This document shows positions 37,527 through 56,910 of a DNA stretch of 64,000 bases, piece by piece. The stretch is from Oscarella lobularis (taxonomy: Eukaryota; Porifera; Homoscleromorpha; Homosclerophorida; Oscarellidae): assembly GCF_947507565.1 (NCBI RefSeq), contig NC_089185.1:620001-684000 (forward strand). Reading direction: 5' to 3'. The position numbers were made by a program, and so were the translations under genes. Position 1 is the stretch's first letter; each line of letters begins with the position of its first letter. Under the pieces are notes generated by a model that saw nothing but the letters and a program-made list of their open reading frames with translations, made no database searches and was not told the origin of the DNA.

Positions 37527-40039
37527 ATGGCCAAATGTCAAGCTTTTTCGAACTATACGCACGTCGAGCATCCATTGAATGGTGCCGATTGGGCCGTCAT
37601 TGTCATCTATTTTGTCACATGCATAGCAATCGGCCTAATAGTACGCAGATCTCGAACGCGCAGCCTACGCGGGGCGAACGGCCGAGTTAAAAGCTAAGTA
37701 TTAGGCTAGTTTCAAAACGAATCGTTCGGGCACGACAAAGGAGTACTTTTTGGCGGGAAAAAGCGTTCTCTGGTGGGCGGTAAGTGACCACTGGCTCTAT
37801 TGCGTGTAAGGGTAGTAAGTTGCATTCATATTCTCTTGCTCCCTCCCCCGCTTGCTTGCTTGCTTAGGTTGGCGGAAGTTTATTTGCCAGCAATATAGGA
37901 AGCGAGCACTTTGTCGGCTTAGCCGGTCAAGGAGCGACGCACGGCATATCGGTCGGCGCCTACGAATGGACCGTACGCGCATCTGCTCTTTAGCGCGGGA
38001 ATTTGTATACCACAGAAACTGTTTAGGCTATTGGAATTCTCTTGCTTCTGGGTTGGATTTTTATTCCCGTGTACAAGCAATGCAGGGTACTAATAGGTTT
38101 TGAGATCTTCTCGCTTCTGTGAGTTTTCTCCCCCTTGTTGGGAAGGTTTTTACGATGCCGGAATACATACAGAAACGCTACCAAAGTCGTCATCTTCGTA
38201 CCTTCTTGACGTTGCTCTCCTTACTCATTTACGTGTTAACCAAGATTTCAGTAAATTTCGACACGTTTCTATTTGAGATTTTTCCATGATGAACCAAGGT
38301 TGATCTGTACGCCGGCGATATCTTTCTTGAGGAAACCTTTGGAATTAACATCTACCTGGGAACAATAATACTTCTTGTTATTACAGCTGTTTACACGCTG
38401 CTGGGCAAGTTTGCAATCGGAGATAGATCTGGTCACTTAGTTTCCGAATTGATACAGGTGGCCTGTCTGCTGTCGTCTACACGGAAGTTCTTCAAAGCTC
38501 AATTATGGTCATAGGTGCAATCGTTCTGGCAATCATAGGTAAATGCGTCTGGAACACAGGTATTTGTGCTATTTGTTTCCTCGTGTAAGGGTTTGTCAAA
38601 GTGGGCGGCTACTCCGGTCTAATGAGCGAGTATCTCAACGTCACAAATTACACGGATCCGAAAGCATTTCACGTCATTCGACCGGCTGACGTGAAATCTC
38701 CCGATCTCCCGTGGCCAGGAATCCTCTTCGCTCTGCCTGTGACGGGAATCTACTACTGGTGCTCAGATCAGGTCAGACACACAGAAAGAGACTCAAGAGC
38801 TGAAATCACCCTTACTTCGTTTCCTTCTTTCAGGTAATCGTCCAACGGGTCTTAGGCGCAAAGGACGCCAACCACGCCAAGGCGGGCACCGTCCTAACGG
38901 GCTACCTCAAAATCCTTCCCATGTTCATCATGGTTCTACCCGGCATGATCAGCCGCGTTCTCTACAACGACATCGTCGGTCAAAAGAACTGCGGCAATCT
39001 CGCCTATCCGACGCTCGTGCTCAAGCTCGCCGGGCACGGACTACGCGGTCTCATGCTCGCCGTCATGATGGCCGCTCTCATGTCGTCGCTCGCGTCGACG
39101 TTCAATAGCAGCAGCACTTTATTCGCTATGGACGTGTGGAGACGTTGGCGCACGGCGGCGTCCGAGCGCGAACTTCTCGTCGTCGGTCGCGTCGTCGTTC
39201 TCGTCATGGTCGCTATCAGCATCGTCTGGGTCCCGATCGTCGAGAATTTTCAAGGAGGACTTCTCTTCAATTACATCCAGACGATCAGCTCGTATTTGAT
39301 GCCGCCCGTCACCGCCGTCTTTCTCGCGGGACTCCTGTGGAAACGTGCGACGGGAAAGGGCGCCGTTGCCGGACTGGTAACCGGCGTTCCCGTCGGATTG
39401 ATTTGTCTTATACTACTCTTCATCTATCCCAATCCGGACGAAGGCGAGCCCGACACGCGACCGCGTGTACTTCAAGTTCACTATCTCTACATTACCTTGA
39501 TTCTCTTCGGCATATCGCTCGTCGCTCTCGTCGTCGTCAGCCTGTTCACCCAACCGCGTTCCGACTCGGAACTAGGCGGATTGACCTGGTGGACGCGCAA
39601 TGAGCCCTACCTCGAGACGACGACGACGACGACGACGGACTACGAAAAGGCGGAAGACAAAATAGCACTCGACGCGGCGGCGCGAGAAGATGTTGGCGGC
39701 ACTGAACAGGACGACGACGTCGCCGCCGCCGCCGAAACGAGTCTTAGCGATACTCTGCTGTCGGAGGCGGACAACTACGGCGCGGCGAACGAAAGCAAAA
39801 CAACCGCAGATGATCCTCCTTCTCTTCCGGCAAACGAGTCGCGGAGAACTTTTGGCTGGGTCCTGTGGGGATACTTGAAAGATTGGATGTTCGGTGCGTC
39901 GGCGGTGTCGCGTCGTTGCGACGAGGACGACTCTTCTCCTGTCGTCATTGAATGGCCCAAAAGACAGAGGTGGGCGTTGATTGGAGCGACGGTTGTCCTC
40001 CTCGTCGTTTGGATTGCGCTCTGGATCGTTTTTCGCTAG
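37527..40039 (+). CDS. SLC5-family sodium/solute symporter (SGLT/SMIT type)
   Basis: Nine exons join in phase to 677 aa: 37527-37640, 37705-37779, 37868-37972, 38027-38086, 38146-38250, 38299-38404, 38458-38538, 38590-38771, 38834-40039. SLC5 proteins couple Na+ to uptake of sugars or inositol at the plasma membrane. Family marks: WAVIVIYFV (TM1), EYFLAGKS and [20 protein letters not shown] (unwound TM1/2 with the substrate/Na+ site), [38 protein letters not shown], and [18 protein letters not shown] in the conserved TM6-7 region. Fourteen helices are expected, with the last at the extreme C-terminus ([20 protein letters not shown]), as in SGLT1. A long acidic, Thr-rich cytosolic loop precedes it. 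The intron 38405-38457 has a GC donor. The substrate cannot be fixed. Confidence 0.92.
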
Positions 40040-40046
40040 AAGAATG

Positions 40047-40049
40047 GCG

Positions 40050-40094
<45 letters not shown>
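40047..40094 (+). repeat. (CGG)n trinucleotide repeat in SLC5 3' UTR
   Basis: About 15 nearly perfect CGG/GGC units start 8 bases after the SLC5 stop codon. The repeat is probably transcribed in the 3' UTR. Nothing suggests that it is translated. Confidence 0.9.
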
Positions 40095-40095
<1 letters not shown>

Positions 40096-40203
40096 TTCTT
40101 TTTTCTATGACATATTGCGTGCAGTACAGTCTAATAGTCTATTTTCTATCATTTGTGTCTAACAGCACAATGACTGTTTTCTCACCGTCATTGGACTACA
40201 AGT

Positions 40204-41914
40204 CTAGAAGCACAAGATAGACAGGTAGAAAGATAAGTTCACGCGTATGCTCACCGAATATGGAGACATGGGACCTATCGCATGCTGGTGCCGTCGAAAT
40301 GCCTCGCGAATGTGCTCCGGCCGAAGAGGATCGGAAAACTGAAGTACCGAGCTACTGTTTCCCTAAAACAACGCGAGACACATGACAACGGCGTGCAGAA
40401 GAAAACTTAATCATCGCGCACCTTTGATCTCTGCCTTTTCTTTGCTTTTATTCTATTCGCCTCTGACGAATGAACCACAGCGGTAGCGGCGGCGGCGGCG
40501 CTACTGACCGGCGTGGCGGGCGACGAGGGAGGCGACGGTGCCAACGGCGAATGAACGGGTGACGTAGTTGTCGCCATCGGCGCCGGCGTAGTGACGAACG
40601 TCGGCGTTTTTCCGTAGGCGGACGGCGGAGGAGGACCGGGAGCTCTATCTGACGGCAAAGCGTACGAGACGGACAACGGTTCGCTTTGACCGTCCATATC
40701 TCTTTTCACCAGTAAAGCCAAATTGACCAACTAGAGCCCACGGAACCACTTGAGGCGTTTTTTTAGACTTAGCCGCGATAACTTGTACCTCGCCTACGGT
40801 TTCGTATGCCAAAAAACCGAGCAGCTCCAAAACCGTTTGGTTCGGTTTGGCGTCAATTAAATTTGGACCGTCTAACCAGTCACGAAACTTGGCCGCCTTT
40901 TTATCTGCACGACCCCAAGTCAAGGATAGAACGAGAGAGCGGAACCCCCAAAGGGGTCCCGGCCTATCACTTACAAAAGTTCACTTGTCTGCACTCGGCG
41001 TATTCGAGGTATTGACTAGGATCCATGGTTCGAGTTCGTTGATCGGCTCGCTAGAAAAGCGTTTAAGTTAGTCGCTGTGGACACCATGTAAATACCTCCA
41101 ATCTTTCCAGGAGGTCGTCATCAATCTCGTCCGCCACATCAATCTCGCCTGCAAAACCAGTTCTGTTATTCTTAGTCGAGAATTGACGTCAGTCGTCCTA
41201 ATTGGGTCTAATTCGATTCGAATTCAATTTTCCTCACCGTAAACATTGTCCGGCGAGACGAGAAAATCGAAGGCGAGCTTCCGCCGCTTCGGCGGTGCCG
41301 AAATCACGTCCGCTGAGAGAGAAGAAACCCATTCGCATTGGTTCGGAAAAAAAGAAGGGAAGTTCATCGAGAACCTGCATCGGAGACGTCGTCTTCGTCG
41401 GCGGCGGCGGCAACGACGGCGGCAGCGCCGCCAGACGCTTGCTTTTGGACTCTCTGACGCATTTCCTTTGATTGGAGAAATCGGGCGGCACGTTTGAGCT
41501 TTCTCTAAATAAGCAATGGGGAGGGGACGTTTCTACGGCTGAACGACTTCGTACAGGGTTGCGTCTAAGCAGGAACATGATATCGTCGACGATGACAAAT
41601 CGAGCACCGCCGCGCACGCTGGCAGTCTCGGCTGCCTGGACCAACTGTAAAAAAAAAAGGTACGGAAAACGTCATGTATGCAGATTCTTTCTAAGTAGAC
41701 TATTTGCACTTGTGCGTACCAGACTGCATATCTGCTTTCGGACGACGTCCGCGATCAGAGCTGCTGATTCCGAAAGCGGATTCCTGCAATCGCCGAATGC
41801 GAACCTGGGGGGAGGAGAAGCCGGCGTCAGGCGGCAGTCAAAAGGCTGCTAAGTACGAACAGGGAACATGAATTGGAAAAGCTCGTTAGGGCCAGCTGGG
41901 TTCGCGCGGGGTCG
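40204..41914 (-). CDS. SUPT3H: SPT3/SUPT3H subunit of SAGA
   Basis: SPT3 is the double histone-fold subunit of the SAGA coactivator that contacts TBP. Visible blocks in order: ELFQFMFAFGDCRNPLSESA (exon junction near 41.86/41.81 kb), ALIADVVRKQICS, AAETASVRGGARFVIVDDIM with FLLRR (first histone fold), acidic EIDVADEIDDD, KKAAKFRDWLDGPNLIDAKPN, LELLGFLAYETVGE, LVNLALLVKRDMDG (second fold), a Pro/Ala-rich insertion (PSPPSSPATPVSSAAAAATA) longer than in the human protein, then LRPEHIREAFRRHQHAIGPM and SPYS near the end. The stop at 40204 assumes that the last exon reads through a possible GTGAGC donor. The first exon with the ATG is not found: the frame upstream of 41914 meets a stop, so one more 5' exon must exist. 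Confidence 0.85.
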
Positions 41915-46719
<4,805 letters not shown>

Positions 46720-47361
46720 GGGATTCGATTCCTCTTCTCTCTCTTGGGTTTTACGTTTCGGGGCATATTTGGACAAAAAAGCTTTCCAGGGAAAGACAGC
46801 GTTTTAATTCTCCTGTACTACATACTGCAACGACTTACTGCTTATGCATTCGCCGCCCTTTCTTCACTTTAATAACGATTCTATAGCTCATATGTAAACC
46901 CTTTTCCTCCCGTGATTTTTTTTTCGAATAATATTTTGAGAGCGCATGCGCACCTTCACCGTGTTTAGACTCGCCGCCCCGCGTTTTTTGCATTCAATTC
47001 GTGGCTTTCTGCACAAAGAGAAGCCACGCAAGTGGAAAAACGATCGACGTCATAGCCAGCTGTTGCTGTCGACTCGCCTGTTTAGGCGTTCACGCGACCG
47101 CATTTATGTGTAATGAACCGTATTGCTCGGGGGGCAGGAGGACAATGGGATCGATTAACCTCTAAGCTATTTGGTCTGGAAGCGATAGAGGAGATCGTTT
47201 AGGCAGCTAATTCGGCTCGGTTGACGTTTGGTATTCGCGCGGTTGAGAGAAACAAGGAAACAAGGTCGTCTTGTAGAGGACAATATAGATATATTAGAAG
47301 TAGAGAGAAAGAAGGATTCGAGTTCGTTCTTTGAAGGGGGTTTTTTTTCCGGGAAGGGAGG
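46720..47361. other. RUNX/CHORDC1 convergent 3' region
   Basis: 642 bp between two convergent stop codons. No coding region is supported. It is AT-richer than the gap upstream of RUNX and should hold both 3' UTRs. An AATAAT at about 46927 is a weak poly(A)-like signal for RUNX. Confidence 0.5.
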
Positions 47362-49087
47362 CTACTTTCGGTGCTCTAAGGTGCGCCAATTTGTCGCACT
47401 TGCCTTTTTCAGTTTCAATTCGATTTTCGTTCCCAGAAGGCTGGCGGAACTTTTCTGAGGATCGATGACCTGGTGTGGGGAGAGAGAGAAAAAAGAACGC
47501 GTAACTCGGTGATCTGGAATGCAAAACTGACTAACCCCAAAGAGATTCCACGAATAGTCGACGGATTTTTGCCCAAACTCGTACACAACATGAGCTTTCA
47601 GCTATAAGAAACGAGACGAGAATGAGACGACTAAGAATTCAAAGGTCGCGGATATCCTCTTCCTAATCTCGAGTGTTTTCGAAATGCAAAGCTCTTTAGT
47701 AGAGTTTCTCACGGTATGTGTACTAATGTGTAATGCAAACAGTTACCACAGTGGAATTGGCGTCGAAGCGTGTCTCGTCAGGAAGCGCATTTTTGGCATA
47801 GATGCACAACGTCACCCAGCCGCCGCTCTGAAAGAAATCGTATCTGGGAAAAAGGAGGATTGAGTAAAATCTTACTTATTAGATAGAGGAAGTCCCCACC
47901 TGCATGGCGAAAGAATTTTAGCTGCTTCCTAGAGATGAGAAGAGCGTCAAGGAACTCATCCATTTATTCATTTATCCTATGTTTGTGATTACTTTTGCAC
48001 TCGCCCACTTATGATCACCCTTTGCGCATTCTTTTTGCTTGAGGAATTGGTCGAAGTCGGACGTCTTGTGTTGGCAGCAGGACCAGTACTTCATCCTAAA
48101 AATTAAAATAATAATAAAAATTAAATTTGACTGCTTGCTGTGTGTACCCTTCGTGAAATATGGGAAAGCCAGGATGATAAACACAGACGTCCTCATCAGA
48201 AACGTCTAGCTGAGACTTGAAGAAAAGACCGAGCGTTAGCGAGATCATCTAACGTGGCGAGCGATTTACCTTGCCACATCCTCTATTAGTACACACAAGA
48301 GGCTTGGATTCTACATCAGCACGTGTCCCTAAAACCGTGTTGTGATACAAAGGCGTTTTCTTTGCGTTGCTCCCTTCCTGCCTTGGTCATTGGCTTGGGC
48401 TTTGAATCGAGTCAAAGCGCTCTTCAGTGTTGATCCAACTGATGACTTGATAGACATCATAGGTAAATCGTCACTAGAAATTCACGTAGAAAAGATCCCC
48501 ACTCCACCTCACTCACAAAGTAGGAACTGCACCTTGGTCTTTCCTCTCTTTCGATAGGAGACTTGTCCATTCTCTTCTCCGTGCCTACTGATAGTACCTA
48601 AAAACCAGCTCTACATTCCATTTCAAATGTCTAAACGCAACGAATAGGCTTTACCTCTCCTGAAGCCATGGCTTTTTCTTTGGCCGGTTTCTCTGCTTCA
48701 GGAGGTTTTACGTTAGAGTGAAACGATACGGTGCAACCCTAGAGAAAGAGACGTCTCAACACCACGGTACGATACTGCATGGGGTCCCAAACTCACCGGA
48801 ATATTTAGGAATTCTGTAAAATCGACGCTCTTCTTCTGGCAACAGTTCCATCCCTAGGAAGATTCTTTGTCATTCTCGACGCCGATCGGCAGCTTAGCTC
48901 ACTTTGTATGCGTCGTGAAAGAAAGGGTCGCCGGGGTGAAATCGGCAGGCTTCTGCGACGAGAAAAGCGCCACGTGGTTCATGGCAAAAAAGGGGCCTCG
49001 TTTTTACGAACTTTCGTGGTTATCGTCGTCGCTGTACGTCTTTCCGCAGCCACGATTGTAACACCGGTTTAGATCGACCTCTGCCAT
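47362..49087 (-). CDS. CHORDC1: CHORDC1 (CHP-1), Hsp90 co-chaperone with two CHORD domains and a CS domain
   Basis: CHORD proteins bind Zn2+ and Hsp90/SGT1 and act in stress signalling and ROCK2 control. The ATG is at 49087 ([18 protein letters not shown]). CHORD1: [29 protein letters not shown] and [12 protein letters not shown] with the Cys/His ligands. CHORD2, at about 48.2-48.0 kb: [42 protein letters not shown] (p23-like) domain follows at 47.9-47.36 kb: [57 protein letters not shown], then a stop at 47362. Domain order and length (about 310-330 aa) match animal CHORDC1. It is divergent from the GPR143-like gene with 199 bp between ATGs. Confidence 0.95.
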
Positions 49088-49286
49088 CCTCTTTCTCTAG
49101 AGTTTTCTAGCGTTTTCCAGCGAACATGCGCAGTCGTTCTAACTAGATAAACTTATTTACACAACCAGTTCTTTTCAGTTAGACGATTTTAAAAAAGATT
49201 TTGACTTATTCTAGCTTACTTTTCGGATAAAGGAATTTTTAGCACCTATCCGGGATGCCACCGCGACGTATCCGGGTTGACGTAGA
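49088..49286. promoter_or_regulatory. 199-bp divergent promoter, CHORDC1 / GPR143-like
   Basis: The two divergent ATG codons (49087 on -, 49287 on +) are 199 bp apart. Repeated TTTTCTAG-type pyrimidine stretches precede each start. No clear TATA element is seen. Confidence 0.5.
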
Positions 49287-50937
49287 ATGGCGACGTTACA
49301 CCGGCTGGCCTGTAACCAACTGCTTCCTGAAGACAGGAAAGAATTTCTGGCTATCTGCATGGGCTGCGCCAGCGTCGGCCTTCTGGGCGCTATCTATCTT
49401 ATCTCGACGCTCTGCCGGCGGTCGCGCGAGACGGCGGTTGTCTCCGGCTGGAGCGTCGGCTTTTATCTGTCGAAACAGCAGCAGCACATCGTTTCGTGTC
49501 TTGGCATAACGGACGTTCTGGCGTGCATCGGTATGAACGTATAGTATGAGAAAGAAAGTTATTACTGGCACTGCGATCGCGAGTGCGTCACGCGATAGTC
49601 ATGTGCCGGGGATCCCTAGAGTCCGAGTACATGATACTATTTTTTGATATTTTTTAGGCGTTATTGGAAGATCCGCTATTTGGTACAACATTCCGAGCGA
49701 TCAGGGCTGTTTGCCTGGTTTAGAAAACGCTCCTTATGTCATTGCTTTGGAGGTAGTTTTTGGAAATTATTATTATTTATGCAGTGATGGCGATTTCATT
49801 TTAACAAGGGCCTTATCACTTTTGGGTACTTGAACACCTTTTTTTGGTCATGTTGGTATGCCATTGACATTTACTCATACATGACAGAAAGATCAAGGTT
49901 GCATACCGTATTGTCAATATTTTGGTTCAAATTTACTCCTATTTTTGCAGGAGTCTTCAATTATATCATTTTGTGACTTGGACATTTGTGTCTCTTCTAA
50001 CAGCGGTCGCCCTTCTAAGTCTCTTTGAATGGGAAGATAATAAAATAAAGTAAAGCACTAACTAACTAAGGCGTTTCTTGTACTTACTAAACTATCCTTT
50101 TTTACGGCATAGTGTGACGTGTGTCAATAGCACAAGTAGCACTATATACCGTCTTACTTTTCTGGTGCCAATTGTGATCGCCATTCTCTTCTTGCCTCTT
50201 GTATACACTCTGGCTTCAAGGCACAGTAAGTCAACAATTCCTCTTGCATTTTCTCATCCTAAATACATAATTTAGCCAAAGAATTCGTGTCAGGAGGTGG
50301 CGTCCTGGCTGATATGGAAAGACGAATGATGACCATAGTTAAAATCAAGTTCTTTCTATTTGTTGCAGTATTCTACCTCTGGTATACTTCCTTGTTTATA
50401 TGGTCATTGTCAATAATTCTGATAAAAAAATTTCAGCTGGACACCCACTATTGTCAATCTATGCTTGGAAATCTTTTCTCCCCACGTGCCTTGCGTTCAC
50501 CGAATTGAGCATTTCAATCTTTGGATTGTAGAGGTTTGGCCACTATATACTATTTTAAACACACGTAATTTGACAACTTTCTCTAGGCGACTGTGAATCC
50601 TCTGCAAGCGCTCTTTAACGGAATACTCTACAGCAAAAGCACCCTGTGGCAGCGCTGCGTTCAGGGATCAGATCGCTCTGCCACTGACGATCTGGATACC
50701 AGCTACGGCACGTTTAATCCCCACTTACCGCCCCCCGTCCTATCAAGGACAACAATTGCGGACTCCATTGACACATCCGTCGATAACTATGACACCGTTC
50801 AGTGGACAGGTGGGCGGTGGAGATCAAGATTTGATAGCCTGAGCAGCGCTACAACAAGCACTGAGGAAGAGAAAATCGTTAAATCGAATAACAAGATGCA
50901 GGAAAAGGAACCTCTTTCTCGGTGGACAGCATACTGA
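49287..50937 (+). CDS. GPR143 (OA1)-like seven-helix receptor with apparent frameshift
   Basis: GPR143 is a GPCR of melanosomes and lysosomes. Exons recognised: 49287-49530 (MATLHRLACNQ, then TM1 and DVLACIG), 49658-49752 (VIGRSAIWYNIPSDQG), 49809-49897 (FFWSCWYAIDIYSYMTERS, like the GPR143 TM3), 49950-50049 (LQLYHFVTW then TFVSLLTAVALLSL), 50115-50225 (YRLTFLVPIVIAILFLPLVY), about 50277-50505 (GGGVLADMERRMMTIVKIKF, the most conserved GPR143 block), and 50587-50937 (ATVNPLQALFNGILY and a Ser/Thr-rich tail). In exon 4 the frame breaks at ACTTGGGACA (49974-49983): removing one G of the GGG restores both the membrane helix and the phase of the next exon. The exon between 50505 and 50587 is not resolved. 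This is either a pseudogene step, an assembly error or a splicing subtlety. Confidence 0.72.
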
Positions 50938-51307
50938 AAGAGTCACAAGCTCGTCCTCTTCAATGTTTTAGCTAAAGAAAAACGTTACTTTTATGAAGTG
51001 GAGCCCTCCTTAATTAAGGGCGTCCATTTTTTTCTTAGAACATTTAACGTTTTCTTGTGTCCAACTGTAGCACCCTTGCCAAAACGTCGCGAAATCCTAC
51101 AGAACGTAAAAAAAGGACAACATTTAATTTCGTTATGAACACACGCAGACAAACAGAAACATTAAAGAAACACAGACAAAACGCGCGACAATCAAGCAGC
51201 TACCACTGCAATAAAAAAGGGAAAAAGAACAGAGAGAAGGAGAAGAAAACACGCGACATCAATAACCATAATTCAGCAGATTGAAGCCGGTCATACAGTT
51301 TCCAGAT
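50938..51307. other. GPR143-like/ERM convergent 3' region
   Basis: 370 bp of AT-rich sequence between convergent stop codons. It contains A-rich stretches on the + strand (51110-51260). No domain or family match is seen in its open frames. It should carry both 3' UTRs. Confidence 0.5.
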
Positions 51308-54297
<2,990 letters not shown>

Positions 54298-54665
54298 TTT
54301 CGCAACGGTCACGCCTTTTCGCGAAGTAGGAGCTAGAAAAAAAGGCGAAAGAAAATGAAAACGTACGTTAGTGTGACGTCACGCTGGCCGAGTGACTTAC
54401 TATACGGCTTTGTTGTCTTTGCGGCTTTTGCCTAGCGTCGTACTGCTTCGTCGAGCTTTCGCTGGCGTGCAGTTACCAGTAAAAAAGAGGCCGGGCGTTT
54501 AAATTCTGATCACTGCGCATGTTGGATCCGCCCCGCTCGTGATTGGCTCGAAATGGAAACGTTCTCACGTGCGCCAAAAGTCGACACGCCCTTTGCACCT
54601 CTGTACAGTAACAAATCGTGATTGAAAAGAATGCTCTACGTTTACGCTGCATGCTATGCTAATTT
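54298..54665. other. ERM promoter / RSPH3 3' flank
   Basis: 368 bp between the RSPH3 stop and the ERM ATG, same strand. Contains GCTGGCCGAGTGAC and a CRE-like GTGACGTCACG (about 54369-54380), and a pyrimidine-rich segment just upstream of the ERM ATG. The CRE-like palindrome is the best promoter candidate for ERM. Confidence 0.4.
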
Positions 54666-56712
54666 TCAAGCAACTTCACCCCCCGTTCCTTCGGCATCTC
54701 CTGCCTTCTCCTCGCCAACGTTATCCTCGCTTTTATTTTCAGCATCTCTTTCGGAATCTGCAGGCTGAGAAGGTGCCGCCGCTTCCTTTTCATCTCCACC
54801 TGCATCTTTTGTTTTTTCTACGTTTTCCTCCGCTTCCGCGTCGTTGGCCGCTTTTTCAACCGTTGCTTCAGTCTCAACTTCAACTGGTTTGTCTTCGCTT
54901 TCCGTTGCCTCTTCTTTTTTCTCCTCTTTGGCGCTGACGTCCTCATCCTGCTCGTCTTTGCCTTCAGTCTTCTCCTCGGCCTTTACCTCTTCTTCCTTCA
55001 CCACCGCTTCCTCTTTGACCTCTTCTTTGACTTCTTCTTTAGCCTCTTCCTTGATTTCTTTTGCTTCTTCCTTCACCTCTTCCTTGACATCTTCCTTGAC
55101 ATCTTCCTTCACCTCTTCCTTGACATCTTCCTTGACATCTTCCTTGACATCTTCCTTGACGTCTTCCTTGACGTCTTCCTTGACGTCTTCCTTGACTTCT
55201 TCTTTGATTTCTTCCTTGACTGTGCCATCTCCCTCTTCCTGGCGTTCAACAACGTCCTCTTTGCCTTCCTTTGCATCGGCTTTCTCATCCTTCTGCTCTT
55301 CCTTTTCCAAATTTCTCCAGATGTCCGGACCCTGCCCTTTGTATGCCTGAGCGCGCTTCTTTACAACATCCCTGACAATACCTAAAACGCACTTAGACTA
55401 AAATAGAGACACACAGAAAGGCCAGCCGCCTCACCGTCCAAAATAGCATGTGCAACAGACGTCTGATTAAGAGAGCCGCTCACTCTTTCCACAAGCCAAG
55501 GCAAGAAGGACGTCTCCACCTCCCGTTCAACTTGATCATAGAAGTAACCATGCATGTCCAGTGTATTAAACACAGAAGGAACCAAATCTTCAAGGTAGCT
55601 CTGGAAGAAAATTGTTAAAAAAAGGCGTCGCAAATCTCGCAATTTTTACCTGAGCAAATGCCCTAGCGGCTATTTTCTCCATCGTTTCCCTTTCCTCTAT
55701 CACTCTCTTCCTTTCCTGCGCCATTCTTCGTTCCTTCTCCTCGCGATGACGACGATCCTGCTCCTCAAGTCGCTGCGTCTCGACCAACTCGGCGTGACGA
55801 ATCTGCTCGAATTCTCGCTGCCGCTGTCGAAGCGCCGCCAGTTCCTCTTCCTCCATCACTTCCAACAGCGCCTGCTCCATTGTCTTGCCAACCAAAACTT
55901 CGAGAATTGGCTTCACTTCAATATCAAAATCAAACAGCTAAAAAATTAAATAACGTCAAGGTCTCATAGGAAACAAAACTAGATTGGCCAATTGACTGGC
56001 CTATAGTACTGACTGGCTGTACTCAAATTTAGAAAAAAACGCTTTAGTCAGCCAGTCAGTCAGTCCGATAACCAGCGATTATTTCTCTTCTCTAACTAAC
56101 AAAAAATCCTTACGTCTCCCTCCTCGATCTGCGTGGCCACATCGACGCCCGTCTTCGCCGGCACGAATAGCGGCGTTGGCGGCCGATCCAAGAAGGCGTC
56201 GGTCTGCGTTTCGGCTTCGGCCTCTTCGACCCGATCGCTTAGCTCTTCGAGATAGAGCTCCGTCTGAACGTCGATGTGCTTTCGGCCTTCGACCGGATCG
56301 GGACTTCGAGGTTTGAGATGCTGCCGTGCGCGACGACGCGCCGCCGCGCGGCGTCGCGCTTCCTGTTGGCGCTGGATTTCGATGGGATCGGGCTGAGCCG
56401 ACTAGACGAACGAAGTGCTGTCATTTTACCAGGGGGGGCCCCGTGTTCGGATTTTCTTACGGCGGGGAGCGTGTGCTGTGCGTACGTGTTGCCGCGAACG
56501 ATGCGCCGGTCGTACATGATGTTGCCGTACGGTACGGGGTCGTCTCTAAAGAGGGAAAGATCGTTTTCCTGTTTTGTTTGGTTTTGCCTTTTCTCTCACT
56601 GCGTCGCCACAACGTCGCGATATTTCTTTCGCTGGGGCACCGTTCTCGGCTGAGACGAAAACGTGTACGTGCCCTGGCTCGTGTCCGACTTGCGAGGAGC
56701 GACGGCCGCCAT
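54666..56712 (-). CDS. RSPH3: RSPH3 radial-spoke protein with K/E/D/V repeat tail
   Basis: RSPH3 is a radial-spoke stalk protein of motile cilia that acts as an AKAP. The ATG at 56712 opens MAAVAPRKSDTSQGTYTFSS. Conserved blocks follow: YGNIMYDRRIVRGNTYAQHT, the Arg-rich REARRRAAARRRARQ-type helix, PVEGRKHIDVQTELYLEEL, ETQTDAFLDRPPTPLFVPAK, ATQIEEGDLFDFDIEVKPIL, EVLVGKTMEQALLEVMEEEE, RRHREEKERR, IAARAFAQ, YLEDLVPSVFNTL and FLPWLVERVSGSL. All match human RSPH3 in order. The last exon (55379-54666) then diverges into about 210 acidic/basic low-complexity residues, including some 15 copies of K-E-(D/E)-V (55010-55235). This tail replaces the short C-terminus of vertebrate RSPH3. FBXW7 ends 198 bp upstream and ERM starts 368 bp downstream, all on one strand. 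Confidence 0.94.
55010..55235 (-). repeat. 12-bp tandem repeat encoding (KEDV)n in RSPH3
   Basis: On the + strand the unit is about CTTCCTTGACAT or CTTCCTTGACGT, repeated some 15 times with few changes. It encodes K-E-D-V and K-E-E-V units. Similarity between adjacent copies points to recent expansion. Confidence 0.9.
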
Positions 56713-56910
56713 ATCCAAGAGCGAGAATCAACAAACGACGCGACGCGGTGGGATTGCCTGCTGTTGCTACGAAACCGAAGTCCCGGCAGCGAAGACATAG
56801 CACGCTATGTAAATAAGGCTCATTGTTACGTGTATACAAAAGCGAAAGGCTGTAAATGTACAAACGCACGCAATCTACGGTTTCGTGTTTATGCAATCTT
56901 GAGTACGACA

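Noticed and set aside
54844..55350. A Ser/Thr-rich open frame on the + strand, mucin-like
   Set aside because: It is the antisense of the KEDV repeat exon of RSPH3.
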